DNA of 64,000 nt from Pseudoselenomonas ruminantium. Its GTDB lineage: Bacteria > Bacillota > Negativicutes > Selenomonadales > Selenomonadaceae. The translations under genes and the position numbers were made by a program. Shown here piece after piece: positions 34,958 through 43,099 of this stretch. The first letter of the stretch is position 1, and every line of letters begins with the position of its first letter. The stretch lies in assembly GCA_002373045.1 (NCBI GenBank), contig DFHU01000022.1, positions 1-64,000 of the forward strand. Direction: 5' to 3'. The notes below the pieces were generated by a model that worked only from the letters and a program-made list of their open reading frames with translations, was not told the DNA's origin and searched no databases.

Positions 34958-35590
34958 ATGACAATCAAAGAACTGCTTAAAAATATCGGTGTGGCCGATG
35001 ACAAGATGGACGCAGCTGAAAAAGCTGTGAAAGATTACCTCGATGGGGAGTTTGTAACAAAGGCTCGTTTCAACGAGGTCAACGAGTCGAAAAAGTCGCT
35101 GACTGACCAGCTGGCAGAACGTGACAAGCAGCTGACCGCCTTGAAGAAATCCGCCGGCGATAATGAGGGGCTTAAAAAGGAGATTGAAACTTTGCAGGCC
35201 GCCAACAAACAGCAGAAAGCAGATTTTGAGGCACAGGCTAAGGCACTGAAAATCGATACGGCTATCAAGCTGGCCATTGCTGACAGTGCGCAGGATACCG
35301 ATATTGTAGCAGGCCTTATCGATAAGGCAAAAGTCATCTTAGGTGAAGATGGAAAAGTCGCCGGATTGACCGAACAGGTTGAGGCTCTCAAGAAGGATAA
35401 AGCGTTCCTTTTCAAGAGCACACAGCCGGGCGGCAATCCGCAGTATAACCCGAATGGCGGAGGTAATAATCCGCCCGCCGCTAATCCGTTCAAGAAAGAG
35501 ACCTTCAATCTGACGGAGCAGGGCAAGATGTTCAGAGAAAACCCCGAACAGGCGCGTGCTATGGCCGCCGAAGCTGGGGTGACGATTTAA
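34958..35590 (+). CDS. phage scaffolding protein, GP20 type
   Basis: 210 residues: a short N-terminal domain (MTIKELLKNIGVADDKMDAA), a coiled coil with Lys/Gln/Glu heptads to about residue 110, and a flexible Gly/Asn/Pro tail (QYNPNGGGNNPPAANP). Scaffolds of this family guide capsid assembly and leave the head. Directly before the capsid gene. Confidence 0.85.
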   Translation: MTIKELLKNIGVADDKMDAAEKAVKDYLDGEFVTKARFNEVNESKKSLTDQLAERDKQLTALKKSAGDNEGLKKEIETLQAANKQQKADFEAQAKALKIDTAIKLAIADSAQDTDIVAGLIDKAKVILGEDGKVAGLTEQVEALKKDKAFLFKSTQPGGNPQYNPNGGGNNPPAANPFKKETFNLTEQGKMFRENPEQARAMAAEAGVTI

Positions 35591-35605
35591 GGAGGAATTA
35601 TAATT

Positions 35606-36592
35606 ATGGGTACTACTTTAGCTGATGTTATTGCTCCTGAGCTTTTTACGCCGTACACGGTGCAGAAAACCATGGAACTGTCCGCGCTCTTCAATAGCGG
35701 CATTGTTACGCACTCTCCGGAATTTGACCGGCTGGCCAGTGAAGCGGCGCCGGTTCATAATATGCCGTTCTTTGAAGATTTGACCGGTGATTCTGAAAAT
35801 GTGGTTGAAGGTGCTGACCTGACTGCTGCAAAGATTACCAGCAAGAAAGATGTTTCCGCGACTATCCGCCGCGCTAAGGCATGGAGCGCCACCGACCTTT
35901 CGGCAGCGCTGGCAGGTAAAGACCCCATGGCCGCTATTGGTTCCCTTGTGGCAGGCTTTTGGGCGCGCGATATGCAGAAAGAGCTCATCAATACCCTCAA
36001 TGGCGTGTTCGGCTCCTATACGGATGGCAGCGACACTGTGACCCCGCTGGAAGATCACATTTTAGATATTTCCGGCAAAAGCGGTGATACGGGCAAGATT
36101 TCCGCGTCGGCGTTCATTGATGCCTGCCAGCTTTTGGGTGATGCTCAGGGGCAGCTCACCGCAGTTGCTATGCACTCTGCAACCAAGGCATTTTTGAAGA
36201 AACAGAACCTCATTCAGACGCAGCGAGATTCCACAAGCGTGGAATTTGACACCTATCAGGGCCGCCGCGTTATCGTCGATGATGGCTGCCCGGTAGCGAA
36301 TGGTGTATACACCACATACCTTTTTGGTAACGGCGCTATTGCATACGGCAACGGCTCCCCGGAGGGCTTTGTACCGACCGAACTTGACCGCGAGAAGCGC
36401 AAAGGTTCCGGTGTTGATTACCTCATCAACCGCAAGACCTTTATCCTGCATCCGCGTGGAATTAAATTCACCGGCGCAGTTCGTGCTAATCAGGAAACTG
36501 TAAGCCGTGCAGAACTGGCCAATGCGAAGAACTGGGAGCGTGTTTACGAGCCGAAAGCTATCCGCATGGTATGTTTCAAACATAAGATTTAA
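35606..36592 (+). CDS. major capsid protein
   Basis: 328 residues. The start TTLADVIAPELFTPYTVQKT, the FFEDLTGDSENVVEGADLTA loop and FDTYQGRRVIVDDGCPV are usual for HK97-fold coat proteins in SPP1/PBSX-like phages. GGAGG precedes the ATG. The gene is complete. Confidence 0.88.
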   Translation: MGTTLADVIAPELFTPYTVQKTMELSALFNSGIVTHSPEFDRLASEAAPVHNMPFFEDLTGDSENVVEGADLTAAKITSKKDVSATIRRAKAWSATDLSAALAGKDPMAAIGSLVAGFWARDMQKELINTLNGVFGSYTDGSDTVTPLEDHILDISGKSGDTGKISASAFIDACQLLGDAQGQLTAVAMHSATKAFLKKQNLIQTQRDSTSVEFDTYQGRRVIVDDGCPVANGVYTTYLFGNGAIAYGNGSPEGFVPTELDREKRKGSGVDYLINRKTFILHPRGIKFTGAVRANQETVSRAELANAKNWERVYEPKAIRMVCFKHKI

Positions 36593-36632
36593 CCTGTGGC
36601 AGCTTGCCGTATAGAGGGGTGAACTTTGGAAG

Positions 36633-38444
36633 ATGAAAGAAGAGAAGAAAGGCGGGCGGCAGGGGAAGCCGGCAAGTGAATACTGGCAGGAAAGAGCCAT
36701 AGAGCGTGAAGCCTTATGGAATAAAAAATGCCGGGCTACGATTGAGGCTGAACTAGCTGAACAATATACAAAAGCTCTTACTGCTATCCAAGAAGACATC
36801 ACCGCTTTATATGGCATGTTTGCCAAAGATAACAAGCTGGAACTGCATGAGGCTATAGCCTTGCTGAAAGGCGAAGAATACAAGCAATGGCGGATGAGCC
36901 TGGAAGCCTATGCAAAACTATCTGAGACTGATAACGCCATATTGAGGGAACTGAACACGCTGGCCATGAGGTCACGTGTCAGCCGCCTTGAGAAGCTCCA
37001 TAGTGAGACTTTGCAGGAGCTGTACAAGTTGGGCGTCGCCACAGAGGAGCGTATGAACAGGTTTTTGGAAGGTGCCTTCGAGGATAACTATTACAGGAGC
37101 CTGTTTGAGATAGGGCGCACCGCTGGCTTGTACAGTACGATTTCGGCGGTAGATGATAAACTGCTGGAAAAGGTGCTGAAAAATCCATGGAGTGGAAAGG
37201 CTTATTCGGCGAGGATATGGGCCAATCAGGAGAAGCTGGCCCAAACGCTGAAAGATACGGTGTTTGCCGGCATCCATAGGGGCGTGTCTGTACCGAAACT
37301 GTCAAGACTGGTCAAAGAGCGCATGGAAGTAGGCAGGTATGAAGCTACAAGGCTGGTTCGTACTGAATTGAACTATGTTCACAACCAAGCGAATTTGGAA
37401 AGCATCAAGGACAGCGGCATGATGTTTTATAAGTTCGTGGCAACGCTGGACAGCCGGACAAGTCAGAAATGCAGGGCGCATGATGGAAGTATCGTTCCCG
37501 TGGAAGAAGCAAGTCCCGGTGATAATCTACCGCCATTACATCCACACTGCCGGAGTACCATCATAGGCAGCTTAGGCGAGGGGAAAGGCGGGCAGAAAGG
37601 AACAAGGATAGCCCGGGACAGCGAAGGTCACAGCTTTCACGTTCCCCGGCAGATGAAGTACAGTGATTACAAAGCTGTTTACATTGACCAGTCAAAAACT
37701 ATTGACCAGTGGGCGGCAGAAACAGGTTTTACTGTGGCCGTAGCGAAGTATACACCTAAAATATCTAGTCAGGACAGCGGGAAAAGTGGTATAATTGGGA
37801 CAAAGGATGGTGCAAGTTCCGTGTTGGAGGCTATACACAGAGAACAGGCTGTTGTTAAAGACAATGGCCAACGTAACAATTACACTGTAAAATTTGACCT
37901 TGTAAACAGCAAAGTTTATCATGATAAATTTGAAGGACTAACTGGACGCAAAGTCGTAGACGAGGCTATTTACAAACAGGCAGCAGCAATGCTGGAACAT
38001 AGGAGTGGTAGTCCCTACGAGGATATAGCTATGCTGGACGCTCGTACGGGCGAAATATTAGCAGAGAATGCCACGGCAAGCGGAGATATGAAATTTAGGT
38101 CTGGCTTAACTGAAAAACAATCAAAAAGTTTGCATGATAAAGGCAAAAAATTCGAGATAATCCACAACCACCCGAATAGTTCGATTCCTTCATCAAATGA
38201 TATCCGATGGTTATATAAGCGTGAGCTGGCTATGGCCTCAACGATTGTTGGCCACGATGGTATTGTTTATAGAATGGAGAAATTGAAACCGTATGCCGAA
38301 ATAGACGACTTTATGGACGATTTATACAAGGGCCTTAAGGATATCCATCCTAACTGGGATAAAGAACAGTTGGAATATCGACTGGCAATGCAAGCCATAG
38401 AGTTGTTGGAAAAAGCTAAATTAATGAGATATAAGAAGAGGTGA
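36633..38444 (+). CDS. MuF minor head protein with JAMM-like C-terminal extension
   Basis: 603 residues. Residues 1-350 are a MuF/SPP1 gp7-like minor head protein (ATRLVRTELNYVHNQANLES, TLDSRTSQKCRAHDG, LPPLHPHCRS). From about 380 an unrelated AT-richer region begins and contains a JAMM-like set, HNHPNSSIPSSND (His511, His513, Ser520, Asp523), as in metal-dependent peptidases. Phage MuF proteins often carry exchangeable toxin domains at this end, delivered with the DNA. The next two small genes are candidates for immunity. A TGGTATAAT at about 37788-37796 might even start an internal message. Confidence 0.75.
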   Translation: MKEEKKGGRQGKPASEYWQERAIEREALWNKKCRATIEAELAEQYTKALTAIQEDITALYGMFAKDNKLELHEAIALLKGEEYKQWRMSLEAYAKLSETDNAILRELNTLAMRSRVSRLEKLHSETLQELYKLGVATEERMNRFLEGAFEDNYYRSLFEIGRTAGLYSTISAVDDKLLEKVLKNPWSGKAYSARIWANQEKLAQTLKDTVFAGIHRGVSVPKLSRLVKERMEVGRYEATRLVRTELNYVHNQANLESIKDSGMMFYKFVATLDSRTSQKCRAHDGSIVPVEEASPGDNLPPLHPHCRSTIIGSLGEGKGGQKGTRIARDSEGHSFHVPRQMKYSDYKAVYIDQSKTIDQWAAETGFTVAVAKYTPKISSQDSGKSGIIGTKDGASSVLEAIHREQAVVKDNGQRNNYTVKFDLVNSKVYHDKFEGLTGRKVVDEAIYKQAAAMLEHRSGSPYEDIAMLDARTGEILAENATASGDMKFRSGLTEKQSKSLHDKGKKFEIIHNHPNSSIPSSNDIRWLYKRELAMASTIVGHDGIVYRMEKLKPYAEIDDFMDDLYKGLKDIHPNWDKEQLEYRLAMQAIELLEKAKLMRYKKR

Positions 38445-38449
38445 TTGCC

Positions 38450-38638
38450 ATGGTAAAGGAATGTGCTATAACCGCTATTTATGCAGATGATACCATTGCT
38501 ATGCGGCAGCATCCAAAACTAACCAAGGAGGAAAAACGCAAAGAGTCTGCCATGGCAGTTAGGGTAGCAGCAAAGCATTTTGGCTGTAAATGGCGTTCTG
38601 CAAGCAACGGAACCCTATATACAAAAAAGCGAAAATAA
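38450..38638 (+). CDS. small basic protein after the MuF gene
   Basis: 62 residues with an HTH-like or helical basic region (KLTKEEKRKESAMAVRVAAK). AGAGGTGATTGCC precedes the ATG and its start is within 6 bp of the MuF stop. It may be an immunity or accessory factor of the MuF extension; this is inference from position. Confidence 0.5.
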   Translation: MVKECAITAIYADDTIAMRQHPKLTKEEKRKESAMAVRVAAKHFGCKWRSASNGTLYTKKRK

Positions 38639-38741
38639 ATTATGGCGGATGATTAAGGAGGATGCTCATGACCGTAACTGTCCTTAGAACGAGTTGATAG
38701 CCGAACCTCCTGCAGGAATAAAGTTTAACTGAGGTGACACC

Positions 38742-39110
38742 ATGAAGCGCGATATGGATTTAATTCGTAATATGCTATTGCATATTGAAGCGTGTTCAGA
38801 CGTACCGCCAAAGGTGCTTTGCGTGGAAGATTTTCTAAGGTATTGTAGTGACAGGTATATCATTTCTTTGCACATCGAACTTATTCGCGATGCTGGTCTT
38901 ATAGAGGTTATCAGTACATCGTGGATGGGCGATGTAAAGGATTTTGATATATCTCGATTAACATTTGTCGGCTACGAATATCTCGACGCTATACGCAATA
39001 AAGATATTTGGCATACGGTACAAGAAAAAATAAACGCCATTGGCGGTGCTACGTTTGATGTAATAAAGGCTTTGGCCATTAAGGAACTATCAAAAGAATT
39101 AGGTTTATAA
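38742..39110 (+). CDS. DUF2513 family protein
   Basis: 122 residues, starting MKRDMDLIRNMLLHIEACSD with the typical winged-helix-like DUF2513 layout (LIELIRDAGLIEV-type second half, LTFVGYEYLDAIRN). Members are common in prophages and mobile elements and are uncharacterised. Its insertion inside the head-gene block, behind the MuF toxin-like extension, makes it a candidate immunity protein or a moron. Confidence 0.75.
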   Translation: MKRDMDLIRNMLLHIEACSDVPPKVLCVEDFLRYCSDRYIISLHIELIRDAGLIEVISTSWMGDVKDFDISRLTFVGYEYLDAIRNKDIWHTVQEKINAIGGATFDVIKALAIKELSKELGL

Positions 39111-39112
39111 AG

Positions 39113-39145
39113 TGAAGCACTTTGCAGATGCAGGGTGCTTTTCTT
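39113..39145 (+). terminator. hairpin between DUF2513 and connector genes
   Basis: AGCACtTTGCA/TGCAgGGTGCT followed by TTTTCTT. It resembles the hairpin at 31418-31448. It may mark the right edge of inserted MuF-associated genes. Confidence 0.55.
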
Positions 39146-39175
39146 ATGCCCATTTTTAGGAAAGGAGGTGCGGTG

Positions 39176-39541
39176 ATGGCTGATTTGACACCACAGGAGG
39201 CAGCAGAACGGATTATCACCACAGCTAAAACGCTGCTGGGTGATGTCGGCACCGAAAAAGATGCTATTTATCAGATTTACGCTGATAAGCTGGTTCTGGA
39301 TGTGCTGGATTACTGCAATAGGGAGGATTTCCCACCTGCGCTGGTTTATACCTGCGCGGACCTGCTTTTCAAAAGGGAACAGGACAGCACCAGCGACACG
39401 CAGGGGCTGAAAAAAGTGAAGATGGACGATACAGAGTTTGAGTTTGCCACCGCCACAGCCTCACCTGGTACGGCGGCGGACGCTGACTTTGCCACCATCC
39501 GCAACAAGCTCAACCTTTACAGAAAGCTGAGGTGGAACTGA
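39176..39541 (+). CDS. head-tail connector protein
   Basis: 121 residues, MADLTPQEAAERIITTAKTL..., helical, with VYTCADLLFKREQDS. It resembles the gp15/YqbG-type adaptors that bind the portal ring. AAAGGAGGTG precedes the ATG. Overlaps the next gene by 1 bp. Confidence 0.7.
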   Translation: MADLTPQEAAERIITTAKTLLGDVGTEKDAIYQIYADKLVLDVLDYCNREDFPPALVYTCADLLFKREQDSTSDTQGLKKVKMDDTEFEFATATASPGTAADADFATIRNKLNLYRKLRWN

Positions 39542-39930
39542 TGCCGAATTATGCAAGGCTTCAAGGGATTCTGCATAACTTGATGTATAAGGACACGGCC
39601 AACATTTACAGGCTCACACATGTGCAGGCCGATGATGGCTCTGATGATTACGATGAAGGGGAAACACCTGTCTATGAGGCGATTCCCTGCAAACTATCCC
39701 AGTATAACAAAGATTTAACTCAGGATAAAACAGATAGGGGCGTGAACCTCATTTCTGACCTGCGGCTTTGTTGCTCACCTGAATATCAGATTCGGGAAAA
39801 TGACATCGTAGAAATCACCCACAATGGCCAGCATTTTCGTATGAATGCCGGGAAAAGATTTGTGTACCCTACACATCAAGAAATACCTGTCAAGCAGGTA
39901 AAGGAGGCAGGCAATGGGTTTGACGATTAA
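39541..39930 (+). CDS. head closure/minor capsid protein, YqbH-like
   Basis: 129 residues with DTANIYRLTHVQADDGSDDY and a beta-rich body (IRENDIVEITHNGQHFRM). Size, order and pattern match the SPP1 gp16/YqbH stopper group that closes the filled head. Start at ATG 39541; overlaps the next gene by 17 bp. Confidence 0.65.
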   Translation: MPNYARLQGILHNLMYKDTANIYRLTHVQADDGSDDYDEGETPVYEAIPCKLSQYNKDLTQDKTDRGVNLISDLRLCCSPEYQIRENDIVEITHNGQHFRMNAGKRFVYPTHQEIPVKQVKEAGNGFDD

Positions 39931-40291
39931 CGGCCTTGATGATTTACAGGAAAAGCTGGAGAGCATGGCAAAAAAAGCGCCTGCTGCCGGAGCTAAATTT
40001 CTTGCCCAAGAGGGCGAACTGCTCCGGGGGCGGGCGGCAAATAATACGCCGGTTGATACTGGCAATTTGCGTAACAGCTGGAAGACACGCATGATTAACC
40101 CCCAGCGTGTGGAAGTGTCGAACAATGCCGAATATGCCGCCCATGTTGAATATGGCCATCGCGTGAAGGTTCATGGCAAATGGACCGGCAAGGTGGTAAA
40201 AGGGAAAAAGATGCTCCACAAAGCCTTTGATGAAACGAAGGATAATTTCCTTGAGGATGGTGTGGCTATACTGGGGGCGATAATAAAGTGA
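39914..40291 (+). CDS. HK97 gp10-like tail completion protein
   Basis: 125 residues with the family pattern GLDDLQEKLESMAKKAPAAG, NNTPVDTGNLRNSWK and YAAHVEYGHRV. It belongs to head-tail joining or tail completion in this gene order. Ends overlapping the next start by 4 bp. Confidence 0.85.
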   Translation: MGLTINGLDDLQEKLESMAKKAPAAGAKFLAQEGELLRGRAANNTPVDTGNLRNSWKTRMINPQRVEVSNNAEYAAHVEYGHRVKVHGKWTGKVVKGKKMLHKAFDETKDNFLEDGVAILGAIIK

Positions 40292-40743
40292 TCAAAGCAA
40301 AGGATATAAGGGCAGCCATAACTTCGCTCTTAAAGAAGAACTTCCCTCTCTATGAGGTTCATTTCGACAACGTAGAGAGGGCTTGCAAGAGTTACTTCTA
40401 TGTAGAGCTGGCACCCAGACGGAAAACGATTGACCCTGTATATTATGACAGGTCAATCAGCATCGACATCCAGCTGGTTATCCTGCCGGATAACAGGGGG
40501 AGAGTGAAACGTTCTCTCCTGTATGATGCCATCGACACATTGGATGAAGTGATTAGGCCCGTACTCCAGATAGGTGACAGGTACATCACCATCCTAAGCA
40601 ACAATAGCGTTATAGTTGACGAGATTCTGCATTATGAGTTTTCACTTGATTTCACAGACTTCTTGCCTGTGGAACGTGGCGAACTTATGCAGGAACTTTA
40701 TATCAATGGTTATTTTCAAGACCTGGATTATGAGGAGGTTTAA
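40288..40743 (+). CDS. tail terminator-like protein, YqbJ type
   Basis: 151 residues, alpha/beta, with FYVELAPRRKTIDPVYYDRS and FSLDFTDFLPVERGELMQEL. Its place just before the sheath gene and its length match the tail terminator found in PBSX-like phages. Confidence 0.7.
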   Translation: MIKAKDIRAAITSLLKKNFPLYEVHFDNVERACKSYFYVELAPRRKTIDPVYYDRSISIDIQLVILPDNRGRVKRSLLYDAIDTLDEVIRPVLQIGDRYITILSNNSVIVDEILHYEFSLDFTDFLPVERGELMQELYINGYFQDLDYEEV

Positions 40744-40746
40744 TAA

Positions 40747-41943
40747 ATGTCTGATTTTGGATTGCCACAGGTCATTATTGACTTTAAGACTAAATCCGTG
40801 AGCGCTGTACAGCGTAGCGCCCGTGGTATCGTGACTATGCTTTTGAAGAACGAAAGCACGAACACAAGCAAGTTTTACAAGATTGTTGATTCCACCGACA
40901 TCCCCGATGGATTGACGGATGCGAATATCGACCGTGTGAAAAAGTGCTTGCTGGGCACGCCTGCCAAGATTCTGCTCTATACGCTGCCTCTGGACAGTGT
41001 AACTCCGGCAGAAGTCGAGGAAGGAGAGGAGCCGGAAGTTATCATCCGGCAGGACGCTGTCCTGAAAAAACTTTACAACATCAAGTGGAACTACATCTGC
41101 CATCCTACTGCTACCGCGCAGGAAATGGAAGATTTAGCCACGTGGGTAAAGACAAAGCGGAATAACAATCGCAAGACTTTCAAGGCTGTTGTCTCTCATC
41201 AGCCGGCCGATGATAAAGGTGTTGTCAACCTTACCACCGACCATATCCGTGTAGTCAACCCGGATTACACAGACGCGCTCAACAGGGCAGGCGGTGACGC
41301 TGCGCAGGTGCCTGCTACGATTCCGAAGTATATCACCTATACTGCAGCCGAATATACCGCCCGTATTGCCGGGATATTGGCAGGATTGGCACTTGACCGT
41401 TCCGCTACTTATTACGAACTGCCTGAAGTGGTGGACTGTGATGTATATGAGGACATTGACACCAATATCAGCAATGGCGAGCTCTGCCTGTTTGATGAGC
41501 TTGACGGCAACGGCGTAAAGATTGCTCGTGCCTGCAATTCGCTTCATACCTTCACTACCGATGTAGGCGAAGATTTCCGCTATATCAAGATTGTGGAGGC
41601 CGTCGATATGATTACCGACGATATCCGTGATACTTTCAAAGACCAGTATGTGGGCAAAATCATCAACGATTACAATCACAAGATGCTCTTTATCGGTGCT
41701 ATCCTGGTATATTTCCGTGGGCTCAAGGGCAATGTGCTCGATGCAAGCCCCACGGCTGTTAATACCGTGGATATCGACGAGGCCGCCCAGGCCGACTATA
41801 TCAAGCTGAAAGGCCTTGATGACCCAGCTGATTTGACGGTACAGCAGATTCGCGAATATAACACCGGTACCAAGGTAATGCTCTCCGGGCGCGTTACTCC
41901 TGTAAACGCTATGGAAGATTTGAAGATTACTTTCTTGATGTAA
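40747..41943 (+). CDS. tail sheath protein, XkdK-like
   Basis: 398 residues. It starts GLPQVIIDFKTKSVSAVQRS, and its C-terminal half shows the sheath core (YVGKIINDYNHKMLFIGAIL, KVMLSGRVTPVNAMEDLKIT). A sheath shows that the tail is contractile. The gene is complete. Confidence 0.9.
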   Translation: MSDFGLPQVIIDFKTKSVSAVQRSARGIVTMLLKNESTNTSKFYKIVDSTDIPDGLTDANIDRVKKCLLGTPAKILLYTLPLDSVTPAEVEEGEEPEVIIRQDAVLKKLYNIKWNYICHPTATAQEMEDLATWVKTKRNNNRKTFKAVVSHQPADDKGVVNLTTDHIRVVNPDYTDALNRAGGDAAQVPATIPKYITYTAAEYTARIAGILAGLALDRSATYYELPEVVDCDVYEDIDTNISNGELCLFDELDGNGVKIARACNSLHTFTTDVGEDFRYIKIVEAVDMITDDIRDTFKDQYVGKIINDYNHKMLFIGAILVYFRGLKGNVLDASPTAVNTVDIDEAAQADYIKLKGLDDPADLTVQQIREYNTGTKVMLSGRVTPVNAMEDLKITFLM

Positions 41944-41961
41944 GAGAGGGAGGTAGAAGTT

Positions 41962-42495
41962 ATGCCTGAAAATAAAATCGTCACGCCGCAGATTGTGATT
42001 CCGAAACCAATGGATTTTAAAATGGATTTACAGCTTTTTGCCCGTGACCCGGAAGATGTAAAATACCGTGGCCGTAGACGTTGGAACGGTTCACATGGGC
42101 GCGTTTGGTAGGATGGCCTGCTGCCGTTTGAAATCAGCAAGTTTAACGGGAAAGTCGTTGCTGACCGTGAAGATGTGCTGATTGGTAACTCCAAGGATTC
42201 CAAGATTGTTTCCTTAACGGGTGAAGGGTCCTTCACCATCAAGAGCGTTATCAACCGCAACATCAACAAGTATCTGGAGGAATGGAAGAATGGTCATGAC
42301 CCCAGAGCTAATCTTGTAGGGCTTATCGATGACCCAGACGCTGTGGATGAGCAGAAAGAACGCTGCTCCATTGACAATGTTTGGTTCAATGAACTCACGC
42401 TTATGAACTTTGAAAAGGGGCAGGTTGTCGAGAAAGAATTCCCGTTTGGCTTTACGCCGGAGGATGCTTCCTTTATCGAAATTGTAGATGAATAA
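41962..42495 (+). pseudogene. tail tube protein gene interrupted by an amber codon
   Basis: The reading starts at ATG 41962 after GGGAGGTAGAAGTT. Codon 50 is TAG (42109-42111) in a stretch that otherwise runs on without a frame change: RWNGSHGRVW, stop, DGLLPFEISKFNGKVVADR. XkdM-type tubes have a residue here (N-G-x-x-G-x-V-W/Y-x-D-G). Without the stop the product would be 177 residues. TAG ends other phage genes normally, for example the tape measure gene, so general recoding is unlikely. A mutation, suppression or sequence error are the options. Confidence 0.85.
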
Positions 42496-42548
42496 TATTG
42501 TGTAATGAGGGGCAGGGAAACCTGCTCCTTTTGATTGGAGGAATTATA

Positions 42549-43099
42549 ATGGCTGTTTCTATTAAAGAACTTATTGAAAATAAAGAGGCTATTGAGGCTG
42601 CCAAGAAAGCCAAGTATGACCTTGAAACCAGCGTGGGCACGCTGACTGTAAAACTGCCGAGCCGTGCGCTGGTGCTTGAAGCACTCTCTTTGGATGATTC
42701 GGATTCTTATATCATCGTCAATAGCGTGGTGGCTCCTGATTTGAAGGACAGCAACCTGCTGAAAACTTTCGAATGTCTGGAACCTACCGACCTGCCGGAG
42801 AAACTTTTCCAGCCGGGCGAAGTGGCTGCGCTTTCTGTCAAGATTATGCAGCTGGCAGGCTACCGCAAGGAAATCCATGCTGAAATCCACGAAACGGCAA
42901 AAAACTAATCAAGGAGAACTGGGAGGCGGAAACTGCCGCCTTCCTGCTTCTCAGAGGTCATAAACTTGATTACTTCTTTTCTCTCTCGGAGGCAGAAAAG
43001 ATTTTTTGCTATACGGCGATGGTGGAACATAACAAGCGCAAAAATGAAGAATTCAAGGCGCTGGCTCAGATTGTAGCAGGAGGGCGGTTAAGGCTATGA
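42549..43099 (+). CDS. tail assembly chaperones made by -1 frameshift (XkdN-like)
   Basis: The short product is 119 residues (42549-42908, MAVSIKELIENKEAIEAAKK...). Its last codons contain the slippery heptamer A AAA AAC (42899-42905) right before TAA. A -1 slip continues into LIKENWEAETAAFLLLRGHK and on to a TGA at 43097-43099, giving about 183 residues. This is the arrangement of lambda gpG/gpGT and most long-tailed phages; both forms coat the tape measure. The long-form end overlaps the tape measure ATG. Confidence 0.88.
42899..42905 (+). promoter_or_regulatory. -1 programmed frameshift site
   Basis: A AAA AAC in frame with the chaperone gene and followed directly by TAA. The -1 frame downstream (42905-43099) is open and has no start codon of its own. 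Confidence 0.88.

Noticed and set aside
38684..38741. Short frame after AAGGAGG near 38655-38697
   Set aside because: Only nine codons and no conservation signal; not reported as a gene.
41962..42495. TAG recoded as a sense codon in this phage
   Set aside because: TAG ends other phage genes at the expected place, for instance the tape measure at 46405-46407, and no suppressor tRNA gene is seen in the window.
42175..42495. A separate 106-residue gene starting at the internal ATG 42175
   Set aside because: The frame before it continues the same tail tube family up to the amber codon, and no ribosome site precedes 42175.
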